Assembly: GCA_964369425.1 (NCBI GenBank)
Contig: CAYJGW010000091.1
Coordinates: 1-6,568 of the forward strand
Source: CAUPWF01 sp964369425
GTDB lineage: Bacteria; Bacillota; Clostridia; Lachnospirales; Lachnospiraceae
Length of the DNA stretch: 6,568 bases
Reading direction: 5' to 3'
Shown here in pieces: positions 1-5,906 of the stretch; the first letter of the stretch is position 1, and every line of letters begins with the position of its first letter. The position numbers were made by a program, and so were the translations under genes. The notes beneath the pieces are model-generated. The model was not told where the DNA came from. It ran no database searches and saw only the letters and a program-made list of their open reading frames with translations.

Positions 1-54
1 GTTTATTGTTCAATTATCAAGGTTCTTTTTTGTTGTTGCCGTTTTCAGCGACAG
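1..54 (-). promoter_or_regulatory. rRNA-operon-like leader with boxA-like element, running off the left edge
   Basis: This is the predicted transcribed leader downstream of promoter P2. Read on the minus strand, positions 25-7 give GAACCTTGATAATTGAACA. This resembles the rRNA antitermination (boxA) region of Firmicutes, for example the TTTGAAAACTGAACA-type strings around Bacillus rRNA genes. Upstream of it, at about positions 51-34, the stretch GTCGCTGAAAACGGCAAC can fold into a small imperfect hairpin with an AAAA loop (GCUG pairing with CGGC). An A-run lies between the two. The rRNA assignment rests on resemblance from memory and on the tandem promoters. A tRNA or other stable-RNA leader is the alternative, because the gene itself is outside the window. 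Confidence 0.55.
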
Positions 55-90
55 CTATATTAGACTATCACATCCGCCAGTGCTTGTCAA
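55..90 (-). promoter_or_regulatory. Promoter P2, rrn-like, reading off the left edge
   Basis: On the minus strand there is a perfect -35 TTGACA (positions 90-85), a 17-base spacer, and the -10 TAGTCT (67-62), preceded by TG plus one base (70-68) as an extended -10. With a 6-base discriminator, AATATA, the start falls on G at about position 55. The -10 hexamer alone is weak. The perfect -35, exact spacing, TG motif and upstream A-tract compensate. The layout matches promoter P1, which lies 96 bases upstream. Initiation with G is typical of Gram-positive rRNA promoters controlled by GTP level, so growth-rate and stringent control is inferred, not shown. Confidence 0.75.
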
Positions 91-93
91 CAA

Positions 94-118
94 CTTTTTT
101 ATTTTTTTATTTCTCTTT
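94..118 (-). promoter_or_regulatory. A-tract upstream (UP-like) element of promoter P2
   Basis: Minus-strand positions 118-94 form an almost pure A-run broken by single G or T bases, ending four bases before the P2 -35 hexamer. Phased A-rich tracts directly upstream of the -35 are typical UP elements that contact the RNA polymerase alpha subunits at strong rRNA promoters. On the plus strand the same bases are a T-run that could be mistaken for a terminator tail. No usable hairpin precedes it in that direction. Confidence 0.6.
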
Positions 119-150
119 GTTGCTTGCTTGTGTTTTCCTCACAGAAGCGA

Positions 151-186
151 CTTGATTAGGTTATCACTTGTAACGACAATTGTCAA
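151..186 (-). promoter_or_regulatory. Promoter P1, rrn-like, overlapping the end of pssE
   Basis: On the minus strand there is a perfect -35 TTGACA (186-181), a 17-base spacer and the -10 TAACCT (163-158), with TG plus one base in front (166-164). A 6-base discriminator AATCAA leads to a G start at about 151. P1 shares with P2 the strings TTGTTGACAA, GTGATA, CTAAT and AG at the start, plus GTCGCT in the first transcribed bases. The pair therefore looks like an ancestral duplication or tightly constrained copies. The pssE stop codon TGA (185-183) is inside the -35 hexamer. P1 would add to P2 transcription of the same downstream stable-RNA unit. Confidence 0.7.
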
Positions 187-191
187 CAATT
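178..191. repeat. 14-base inverted repeat centred on the P1 -35
   Basis: AATTGT, two bases, then ACAATT form a perfect 6-2-6 inverted repeat. It spans the last codons of pssE, its stop and the P1 -35. The inner ten bases (TTGTTGACAA on the minus strand) recur exactly at 93-84 over the P2 -35. A second, overlapping palindrome GACAATTGTC occupies 175-184. The loop is too small for an RNA hairpin, so if it has a role it would be as a DNA site. It may equally be a by-product of the TTGACA sequence. Confidence 0.5.
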
Positions 192-665
192 ATTTTCAAT
201 AAATTTTCCAATCATATCCATCACATTACTAGTATTACTCTGGAACCCCTTTGTTTTAAAGGCTTTTGCCTCTTGTAATACTTTACCAATTTCCTCAAAA
301 TTTCTCAACGCCAGGATGTATCCTGACTGTTCGAATGTATCTAAAATCTGTAATTGATGATCATTTGCATGCTCACCATACTTTTTTAATCGCGCAGTTG
401 CTATTACTTTTTTATTATGATTGATTCCTGTAATGATAGAACCTACCCCTGCGTGTGTAATAAGAATATCGCACTGGTTGATCATATCATTAAATTCTTC
501 GTATGGAATAAACGAAAAAATCTCCATGTTATTTGATTCATATTTTGTATTCCCCGCTTGCACCACTACGCGCTCTGTAATAATTTTTTCTTCTATCGCT
601 TTATCGATTGCTTCTAATAATCTTGGAAACACTTTATCCTGTGTCCCTAAAGTAACTAATATCAT
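183..665 (-). CDS. pssE: PssE/Cps14G-type (Alg13-like) glycosyltransferase subunit
   Basis: This is the catalytic, donor-binding half of a two-subunit inverting GT28-type glycosyltransferase. With the PssD/Alg14-like partner just upstream it should add one sugar to a lipid-diphosphate-linked sugar on the inner membrane face. The 160-residue protein has the expected start VTLGTQ (4-9), the loop HAGVGS (71-76) and the family motif GEHANDHQ (97-104) of the nucleotide-sugar binding lobe. In homologous systems the added sugar is galactose (Cps14FG) or glucuronic acid (PssDE); the sugar here is unknown. An in-frame GTG 27 bases upstream gives a longer frame, but the family starts at MI(L/F)VT. The ATG at 665 also has an AGGAG site seven bases away, so it is preferred. 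The TGA stop lies within the -35 of promoter P1. This is the last gene of the cluster. Confidence 0.88.
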   Translation of the reverse strand: MILVTLGTQDKVFPRLLEAIDKAIEEKIITERVVVQAGNTKYESNNMEIFSFIPYEEFNDMINQCDILITHAGVGSIITGINHNKKVIATARLKKYGEHANDHQLQILDTFEQSGYILALRNFEEIGKVLQEAKAFKTKGFQSNTSNVMDMIGKFIENNC

Positions 666-678
666 CTTTCCTCTCCTA
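666..678 (-). promoter_or_regulatory. Ribosome binding site of pssE fused to the pssD stop
   Basis: The minus-strand text is TAGGAGAGGAAAG followed by ATG. The pssD stop TAG supplies the first bases of the AGGAG Shine-Dalgarno, and seven bases separate it from the ATG. This fixes the pssE start at 665 and implies translational coupling of the two subunits of one enzyme. Confidence 0.8.
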
Positions 679-1146
679 GTAGATCCAACCACAGTATTTT
701 GCTTTTGGATATAATTCTAACATGCTTTCCCACTGTACTAGAAATAAATCTGCAACAGGATAGATAATCTTTCCTGCCATCGTCTTTGTTGTTATGTTAG
801 CAATTGTTTCAACATATATTACTTTACTCCTACAGAGTTTGCCGATATAGCACATTGGCACTGCTGTATGTGTACCCGTTGTAACAATTGCAGCTGGTCT
901 TATCTTCGCATACAGATAGATCGACTTAAAAATGTTGTATAAAAATTTAAAAGGATAAGATATCATATGCTCTTTCCCTCCAAAGACTAAAAAATCTATT
1001 TTATCTTCAAACTTTTTCTTTAAGGATACATTTGATGCTACTTTTTCTGTCACCAAGTAATAGTCATAGTCTTTAAACATCGGTTCTAATTGCATCAATT
1101 CATTTAAGTGTCCACCAGCACTTGAAATAAATAGTACTTTCTTCAT
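676..1146 (-). CDS. pssD: PssD/Cps14F-type (Alg14-like) glycosyltransferase subunit
   Basis: This is the membrane-associated partner that recruits and activates the PssE/Alg13-like subunit and helps bind the lipid-linked acceptor. The 156-residue protein begins with the family signature SSAGGHLNEL (8-17). It then has a hydrophobic, amphipathic region (about 64-80), the TTGTHTAVP segment (89-97) and the highly characteristic C-terminal ADLFLVQWESMLELYPKA (132-149), ending GWIY. It lacks the N-terminal membrane anchor of eukaryotic Alg14, as bacterial members usually do. A GTG 42 bases upstream extends the frame by 14 residues, overlapping the previous gene. I reject that start because the family begins MKKVLFIS and because AAGGGG lies ten bases before the ATG at 1146. 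Its TAG stop overlaps the pssE ribosome binding site. The order pssD then pssE is the usual one. Confidence 0.88.
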   Translation of the reverse strand: MKKVLFISSAGGHLNELMQLEPMFKDYDYYLVTEKVASNVSLKKKFEDKIDFLVFGGKEHMISYPFKFLYNIFKSIYLYAKIRPAAIVTTGTHTAVPMCYIGKLCRSKVIYVETIANITTKTMAGKIIYPVADLFLVQWESMLELYPKAKYCGWIY

Positions 1147-1156
1147 CACTACACCA

Positions 1157-1162
1157 CCCCTT
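1157..1162 (-). promoter_or_regulatory. Ribosome binding site of pssD overlapping the upstream stop
   Basis: Minus-strand AAGGGG follows on from the TAA stop of the GT2 gene, reading TAAGGGG, and sits ten bases before the ATG at 1146. It supports that ATG over the upstream GTG at 1188. It repeats the stop-plus-Shine-Dalgarno design seen at the next junction. Confidence 0.65.
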
Positions 1163-2021
1163 ATCCTTTTACTTTTGATTTTAACCACACAAAAAATATC
1201 GCCACTTCCGCTGTTGCTTTAAGCAGAGTTATTTGCAGACTATTTGCTTCATTGTACTCTTTTTCAAAATACAATTGGGATTTTTTTTGTAATTTCACTC
1301 TATTCACTCTTTTTACACTTTTATCTATCGTCACCGAGTGTGCGTGTATTATCTCTACATCATTCACGATACATATCTCTTTGTTTCTTCTTTCTGCTTT
1401 GATTCCCATAATATTTTCTTCATAATAGAGAAAGGTATTTTCATCAAAGTAGTTTACTGTTTCTAAAAAAGTTGAATCTATCATAAAGAAACAACCTGAA
1501 ACTGTGCCAACCTTCGTTATCTCGGCCATATAGGCTGTGTCTTTATATTGCATTTTTTTCAGAACATATTTCTGTATAATAGGTAGATTAAATATAATCT
1601 CTCTATTAGGACTCGGTATCTTCCATCCTCGGTTTTTATTTCCATTCTCTAGTATAACGGGTGCTGTAACCACAATATCATCTGAATTGATTTCTGCCAA
1701 TCTTTCTATATCGCTATTACTCTTTATCACCACATCAGAATTTGAGCATATAATTTTACACACTCCAAGGACACCAATAATGTGCTTTGCTCCCTTATTT
1801 AACGCAGCTGCATAACCTGCATTGGTACTCGACTTTATAATTTTTAACTTCTTTTGATTCACTGCATTTAATTTTTCTACGGAGTCATCTGTAGAATTGT
1901 TGTCCACTACTACTATCAACTTAATAGCATCATATTCTTTCACATTATCTAGTAGTATCTTCGTTGTTTCATAATCATTGTAATTAACAATGACCATCCC
2001 TATCTTCTCTTCCACACTCAT
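1161..2021 (-). CDS. GT2 glycosyltransferase, rhamnosyltransferase-like
   Basis: This is a GT-A fold inverting glycosyltransferase of family 2, probably adding a sugar from a nucleotide-sugar donor to the growing lipid-linked chain in the cytoplasm. From the N-terminus it has VIVNYN (10-15), the nucleotide-binding DNNSTD (40-45), NAGYAAALNKG (67-77) and SNSDV (93-97) in the DXD metal site. It also has the acceptor-side GCFFMID (176-182), the YYEE region (199-202) with the likely catalytic base, and HAHSVT (226-231). This set matches rhamnosyltransferase-like GT2 proteins, but donor prediction from sequence is unreliable. A hydrophobic C-terminal stretch (about 263-281) may attach it to the membrane. 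The frame also opens with TTG at 2027. I choose the ATG at 2021, about ten bases after AAGAG; TTG cannot be excluded. It overlaps the GT4 gene by 38 bases. Confidence 0.85.
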   Translation of the reverse strand: MSVEEKIGMVIVNYNDYETTKILLDNVKEYDAIKLIVVVDNNSTDDSVEKLNAVNQKKLKIIKSSTNAGYAAALNKGAKHIIGVLGVCKIICSNSDVVIKSNSDIERLAEINSDDIVVTAPVILENGNKNRGWKIPSPNREIIFNLPIIQKYVLKKMQYKDTAYMAEITKVGTVSGCFFMIDSTFLETVNYFDENTFLYYEENIMGIKAERRNKEICIVNDVEIIHAHSVTIDKSVKRVNRVKLQKKSQLYFEKEYNEANSLQITLLKATAEVAIFFVWLKSKVKG

Positions 2022-3207
2022 TTTCAATAAACTCTTTCCAATTTTCTACTGCTTTTTCTTTCGAATAGAATTGTACTGTCTCTTTTGCCCCTTTACTTAG
2101 TTTCTTTAATTCATTTTTTTCATTGAGCAATCTAACAATTGTATCCGCCATTTTTATCTTATCTCTTTTTTCAATAAGATATCCATTTTCACCATCTGTA
2201 ATGATATCACAAGCACCTTCTGCTGATGAAAAAGCTACACAAGGTATTCCATAATTCATTGCTTCTATTAGAACCAGACCAAAACTCTCTGTAAAACTTG
2301 ACATCACTGCTAGAGAAGATTGCTGTAGGACTTTCATCACACTTTTTCTATCTTTGAAGCCATGAAGAAAAATATTCTCTTCTAATTCTAATTCTTTGAC
2401 TTTATTCTCTAGCAACTCCAACTGTGGTCCATCCCCTATTAACTCTAGGACTGCACTCGGTTCTTTTTCAACCACTACTTTCATTACATCGACTAAATCT
2501 AGAAATCCTTTTTCTTCTGACAGTCTACCCACTGCAATAAGGCGCTTTTCTTCCGGTGTACTTTCCTCATCAACTATTTCATCTATGAAATTTGGTATAG
2601 AATAGACTTTACATGGTATTGATTCTTTGCCAAAGTATTCCTTGTAATACATCTGCAAAGATTCACTTACTACAATTAATTTTTCCATATATCGACTATT
2701 GTCTGCTACAGCATTTATATATTCTTGTTTTTGATTATGGTGATTATGCTCCCAGCCTATTTTTTCACCTCTAGCAAATGCTCCCACTATAGGATACATA
2801 AATAGATGGGTTGCTATACACAGATCACTTTCATTCGCTAACAAGTACTGCTTTATAGCTTTCTTCCTACCTATACCTAAGATATATACACCTTGCACCA
2901 TATCTTTGAGTAATCTTACCAAATGAAAAGATTTGAGATAGTCCGACCATAAGGCTTGCATCGCACCTTTATACTTTTTATTCCCTATAAGCTTTCTGTA
3001 TTTATTTAGCTTTAGGGGTAAATCCGTTTCCATCAAATAGGTCACCTTCACCTTTTGATGAAATGAAAAAATTGGTTCTTTATATAGCTTGTACACACTA
3101 ACAACTTCTATTTGGTAATCTTCACACAATGCATTCGCAACATTTGAAATGCACCGCTCGATACCACCATATCCTAGATGTAGAGCTATGATTGTTATCT
3201 TTTTCAT
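1984..3207 (-). CDS. GT4-family retaining glycosyltransferase
   Basis: This is a GT-B fold enzyme of family GT4 (group 1), normally a retaining transferase using a nucleotide sugar to extend a surface glycan in the cytoplasm. The 407-residue protein has the N-terminal acceptor-side loop GYGGIER (12-18), the linker SIPNFID (203-209) and the donor domain start AVGRLSEEKGF (225-235). GDGP (258-261) follows, then the E-x7-E motif with E307 and E315 in TESFGLVLIEA. The length is normal for the family. The ATG at 3207 is preceded by GAGGGGA and follows the previous gene by 27 bases. The last dozen residues (GREDRDGHC end) are encoded in the overlap with the next gene and are probably not functional. 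The donor and linkage are not predictable from the sequence. The neighbours place it in the same assembly pathway. Confidence 0.88.
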   Translation of the reverse strand: MKKITIIALHLGYGGIERCISNVANALCEDYQIEVVSVYKLYKEPIFSFHQKVKVTYLMETDLPLKLNKYRKLIGNKKYKGAMQALWSDYLKSFHLVRLLKDMVQGVYILGIGRKKAIKQYLLANESDLCIATHLFMYPIVGAFARGEKIGWEHNHHNQKQEYINAVADNSRYMEKLIVVSESLQMYYKEYFGKESIPCKVYSIPNFIDEIVDEESTPEEKRLIAVGRLSEEKGFLDLVDVMKVVVEKEPSAVLELIGDGPQLELLENKVKELELEENIFLHGFKDRKSVMKVLQQSSLAVMSSFTESFGLVLIEAMNYGIPCVAFSSAEGACDIITDGENGYLIEKRDKIKMADTIVRLLNEKNELKKLSKGAKETVQFYSKEKAVENWKEFIENECGREDRDGHC

Positions 3208-3234
3208 TATGTCCCCTCGCGTTAATGAGTCTCT

Positions 3235-5019
3235 TTAGACGTATTTGTTATTACAACCATCTAACCAAAACGCTCTAGTTCTAGAGTAGTTTGCATTGTA
3301 AAATCTGTCATGTGCTTCCTTCAAGTTCCATTTCTGTTCCATAAATCGCTCCTCATTTTTAAAGCGTTCTAATTTTTCGCGGGTTGTATCCAGACCACGT
3401 GATTTCGATTCATAGTGCATCAGTTCCACTTGTGGTAACAGTACGTTGTAGTATCCTGCTTCCAACACTTTTAAATTGAATTCCACATCATTATACGCTA
3501 CTTTTAACTGTTCCTCTAGTCCTTTTACTTCATAAAATTTCTTTTTCTCAATCATCAAGCAAGCGGCTGTCATTATAGAGTAGTTATAAGGCACTTTTAA
3601 CGCTCCCCATTCTCCACACTCTTTTGCATCTGTTTCATAATATAGATGAGCAGCCATTCCACCAATTCCGATTGCTACACCTGCATGCTGGATTGTCATA
3701 TCTGGAAAATATAATTTTGCTCCAACTGTCCCGATATGTGGTTGCATTGCATACCCCACCATTTCGCTTAACCACGTAGGTGTCAACACTTCCGTATCAT
3801 TATTGAGCAAAACTACAAAGTCACCTTCACTGTGGGCTACTCCCATGTTATTGATATAGGAATAATTAAATTCTGTATCAATCAATAACGTTTTGAAGTT
3901 ATCATGTTGTGTTTCGTATTCATGGAATAATTCTTTTGTCTCTAACTCTTGACTCTGATTATCCAACACAATAATTTCAAAATTGGAATATTCTGTTTTT
4001 GCATAGATCGAGTCTACACATATCCGCAAAACCTCTGGATGATCTCTTGTTGGAATTAGTATCGAAACTTTAGGTTCTGTCTCATACTGATACTTTACCT
4101 TGAAATACCCTGTATCACTGTCAACAGTCACTTTCCCTTGAGCATTTCTTCTTTTAAGCGCATACTCTAATACTTCTTTTTGCTTTAGAATGATAGTTTG
4201 TGTCAAACTCGAAACTTCTTCTTTTTGCGTGTGGTATAGTATTCGAGATACATGGTGTATCTTATCTGTGACTTCTGCAACTCTAAGATACATATCATAA
4301 GAATCCACTTGTCCTACTCCCAGTATCAATTCATCGTCTAGAAGCATTTCCGCTTTTATCATAGGACAAGAACCTATATAATTCAAACTAAGCAATGTAT
4401 CTGGTGAAAAATCTGGTTTAAAATGCGGACAACAATATTTCCCATCTTTATCGATACTGTCATTATCTCCATACACTAGTTGGATACTTCTTTCTTTTCC
4501 TACTGCTTTTACCATCTCATAGACTGCATCTTCAACCAACACTTCTTCGCAAGTCATCATGATGAAATATTCACCTCTTGCTATTTTTAGTATTTCTTCC
4601 TTTTGCTGCAGTAGTTCTGTTTTAAACAACACCATTTTTAGTTCTGTTTTTTTTAACTCATTAAAATATTCAGATTCAAGAAGGTTTTCTTCTCCAAAAA
4701 CCAGTAGTTCTATTTTTCTATATGTTTGAGCACATACGGAATCTACCGTTCTCTGCACTACTTCAAGACTATCTACATTCAACTCACAGAGAATCGTCAC
4801 GCTCGGTTCATAAGCAAGTTTTTCTAATTTAGTTTCTTGCACTTTCTCGTTCAACCATTGTCTATATTCTTCTGCATTTAATGGATTATAATAAACATTG
4901 CCTCGCTCTTTTACTCGCTTAACTATGAGTTTCGCATATTCTTTCCAAAATATAGGCGGAACTAGAAAATGATATTCCTTCCACAAAAAGCTAATTGCTC
5001 TCATTAACACTCTTAACAT
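3235..5019 (-). CDS. Two-module GT2 glycosyltransferase with degenerate first domain
   Basis: This 594-residue protein has two GT-A modules. The first (about 72-265) begins PSVTILCEL and keeps the subfamily element YGDNDSIDKDG (183-193) with HFKPDFSPD (199-207). At the place where active members have an acidic DXD (as in LLDHDDE) it reads MMTCEEV (154-160), so it is probably inactive or structural. The second (about 317-575) looks complete: SILIPTRD (319-326), LDNQS (352-356), LLNNDTE (404-410) as the metal site, YNDVEFNLK (509-517) with the base region, and HYESKSRG (535-542). This architecture is common in O-antigen and rhamnan-type clusters, with the second domain related to rhamnosyl and similar transferases. 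The basic, hydrophobic N-terminal 40 residues may bind membrane. The ATG has AAAAGGA nine bases upstream. It is the first gene after the exporter, behind a gap with a possible promoter. Confidence 0.85.
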   Translation of the reverse strand: MLRVLMRAISFLWKEYHFLVPPIFWKEYAKLIVKRVKERGNVYYNPLNAEEYRQWLNEKVQETKLEKLAYEPSVTILCELNVDSLEVVQRTVDSVCAQTYRKIELLVFGEENLLESEYFNELKKTELKMVLFKTELLQQKEEILKIARGEYFIMMTCEEVLVEDAVYEMVKAVGKERSIQLVYGDNDSIDKDGKYCCPHFKPDFSPDTLLSLNYIGSCPMIKAEMLLDDELILGVGQVDSYDMYLRVAEVTDKIHHVSRILYHTQKEEVSSLTQTIILKQKEVLEYALKRRNAQGKVTVDSDTGYFKVKYQYETEPKVSILIPTRDHPEVLRICVDSIYAKTEYSNFEIIVLDNQSQELETKELFHEYETQHDNFKTLLIDTEFNYSYINNMGVAHSEGDFVVLLNNDTEVLTPTWLSEMVGYAMQPHIGTVGAKLYFPDMTIQHAGVAIGIGGMAAHLYYETDAKECGEWGALKVPYNYSIMTAACLMIEKKKFYEVKGLEEQLKVAYNDVEFNLKVLEAGYYNVLLPQVELMHYESKSRGLDTTREKLERFKNEERFMEQKWNLKEAHDRFYNANYSRTRAFWLDGCNNKYV

Positions 5020-5132
5020 AATCTTATGTCCTTTTACAATTTATTATTATAGTAAAATACACCCCTTAATTACTTCAAATTCCACAAAAGCTATCACAGC
5101 TCTCACTTTTAGTAATACGGGATGTATCTTTA
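5020..5132 (-). promoter_or_regulatory. Gap between exporter and glycosyltransferases, possible internal promoter
   Basis: This is the only sizeable gap between genes. On the minus strand a perfect TATAAT lies at 5051-5046, about 26 bases before the start codon of the two-module glycosyltransferase. A TTGAAG hexamer lies at 5078-5073, but the 21-base spacing is longer than the usual 17. With an 18-base spacer the -10 would be the poorer TACTAT. Neither pairing is ideal, so a weak or activator-dependent promoter is possible and chance is not excluded in such AT-rich DNA. A short AGCT/AGCT hairpin with wobble extensions at 5087-5103 is too weak to call a terminator. AAAAGGA (5035-5029) is the ribosome binding site. 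Confidence 0.35.
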
Positions 5133-5906
5133 TTATATTTCTTCTGCAAAACCCTTCTCAAGTTTTGTAAACACTTTATATCCTATGAGTAACAATATAA
5201 CACTCGCTACAAATACAATACCTAAGCTCGTCATATCCGGAACTTGCTTTAGGTAAAACAAATCTCTATATGCCTGAATAATATGTGCCATCGGATTCAA
5301 TCTAAACACCCATAATATCGCCCCACTAAACATAGATGAGTCATATAACACTGGTGTTGCATAGAAAGCCAACTGTAGCAAGAATCCTACCATATACTCT
5401 ACATCTTTTACATACACATTGATTGCACTAAGTATAAGCGTCATCCCTAGTGTGAAGATGTATTGAATAATAGCAACTACTGGCAAAAATATCAAATGCC
5501 AACTTAACCCCAGTCCACCAAATAGTACAAAAACCAAAATGATAAGACAGGAAATCATAAAGTTAACAACTCCGCTTGTTACAATCGATAATGGTAAAAT
5601 TGCTCTTGGGAAGTATACCTTTTTGATTAGATTTGCATTGTTTGTAATACTAGTTGCTCCTTGATTTAAACTAGTAAGAAAAAAGTTCCAAGGAATAATT
5701 CCACATATCAAGAAAATCAGATAGTGATCTGTCTGCACTCTCATTATGTACGGAAACACAATCGCATATACCGAAACCATTAATAACGGATTTATAAACG
5801 ACCAGAGTATTCCTAGGAAAGAACCTTTGTACTTCCCCCTAATATCTTTTTGTACATTTGTTTTTAACAACTCTCGATATTGATAAATTTCTTTAAAAAT
5901 CGTCAT
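5133..5906 (-). CDS. wzm: ABC-2 type polysaccharide export permease (Wzm-like)
   Basis: This is the membrane subunit of an ABC exporter that moves a completed or growing lipid-linked polysaccharide across the cytoplasmic membrane. The 257-residue protein is typical of the Wzm/TagG/KpsM group. It has an amphipathic coupling helix with DIRGKYKGSFLG (21-32) and about six membrane spans (near 30-52, 62-82, 105-129, 138-163, 168-188 and 226-244). Family landmarks are GIIPWNFF (69-76), NLIKKVYFPR (92-101), INVYVKDVEY (162-171), ATPVLY (183-188) and NPMAHIIQAYRD (204-215). Its ATG shares one base with the TAA stop of the ATPase gene (TAATG), and AGAGGAG lies eight bases upstream, so synthesis of the two subunits is probably coupled. 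TagG-like teichoic acid export is an alternative role. The glycosyltransferase neighbours favour a glycan without glycerol or ribitol phosphate. Confidence 0.92.
   Translation of the reverse strand: MTIFKEIYQYRELLKTNVQKDIRGKYKGSFLGILWSFINPLLMVSVYAIVFPYIMRVQTDHYLIFLICGIIPWNFFLTSLNQGATSITNNANLIKKVYFPRAILPLSIVTSGVVNFMISCLIILVFVLFGGLGLSWHLIFLPVVAIIQYIFTLGMTLILSAINVYVKDVEYMVGFLLQLAFYATPVLYDSSMFSGAILWVFRLNPMAHIIQAYRDLFYLKQVPDMTSLGIVFVASVILLLIGYKVFTKLEKGFAEEI

Noticed and set aside
94..118. Plus-strand T-run as an intrinsic terminator tail
   Set aside because: The only inverted repeat before it (TTGT-CA-ACAA) has a two-base loop and cannot form a stable hairpin. No plus-strand gene needs terminating. 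The position fits an UP element for P2.
666..692. Upstream GTG start extending pssE by 9 residues
   Set aside because: Family members begin directly at MI(L/F)VT, and AGGAG is ideally placed for the ATG at 665.
421..714. 97-codon open frame on the plus strand
   Set aside because: It lies opposite pssE and the end of pssD, both well supported by family motifs. It resembles no family I know and is a shadow of the AT-rich coding strand.
1147..1188. Upstream GTG start extending pssD by 14 residues
   Set aside because: The added residues do not belong to the family N-terminus, they overlap the GT2 end, and the ATG at 1146 has its own ribosome binding site.
1537..1815. 92-codon open frame on the plus strand
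   Set aside because: It is antisense to the core of the GT2 gene, and its hydrophobic translation is the usual result of reading the complement of a coding frame.
2396..2605. 69-codon open frame on the plus strand
   Set aside because: It is antisense to the donor domain of the GT4 gene. It is a low-complexity, serine-rich translation with no motif.
5087..5103. Hairpin after wzm as a terminator
   Set aside because: The stem is about six pairs with a wobble, is AT-rich, and its T residues are used up in the stem with no free T-run after it.
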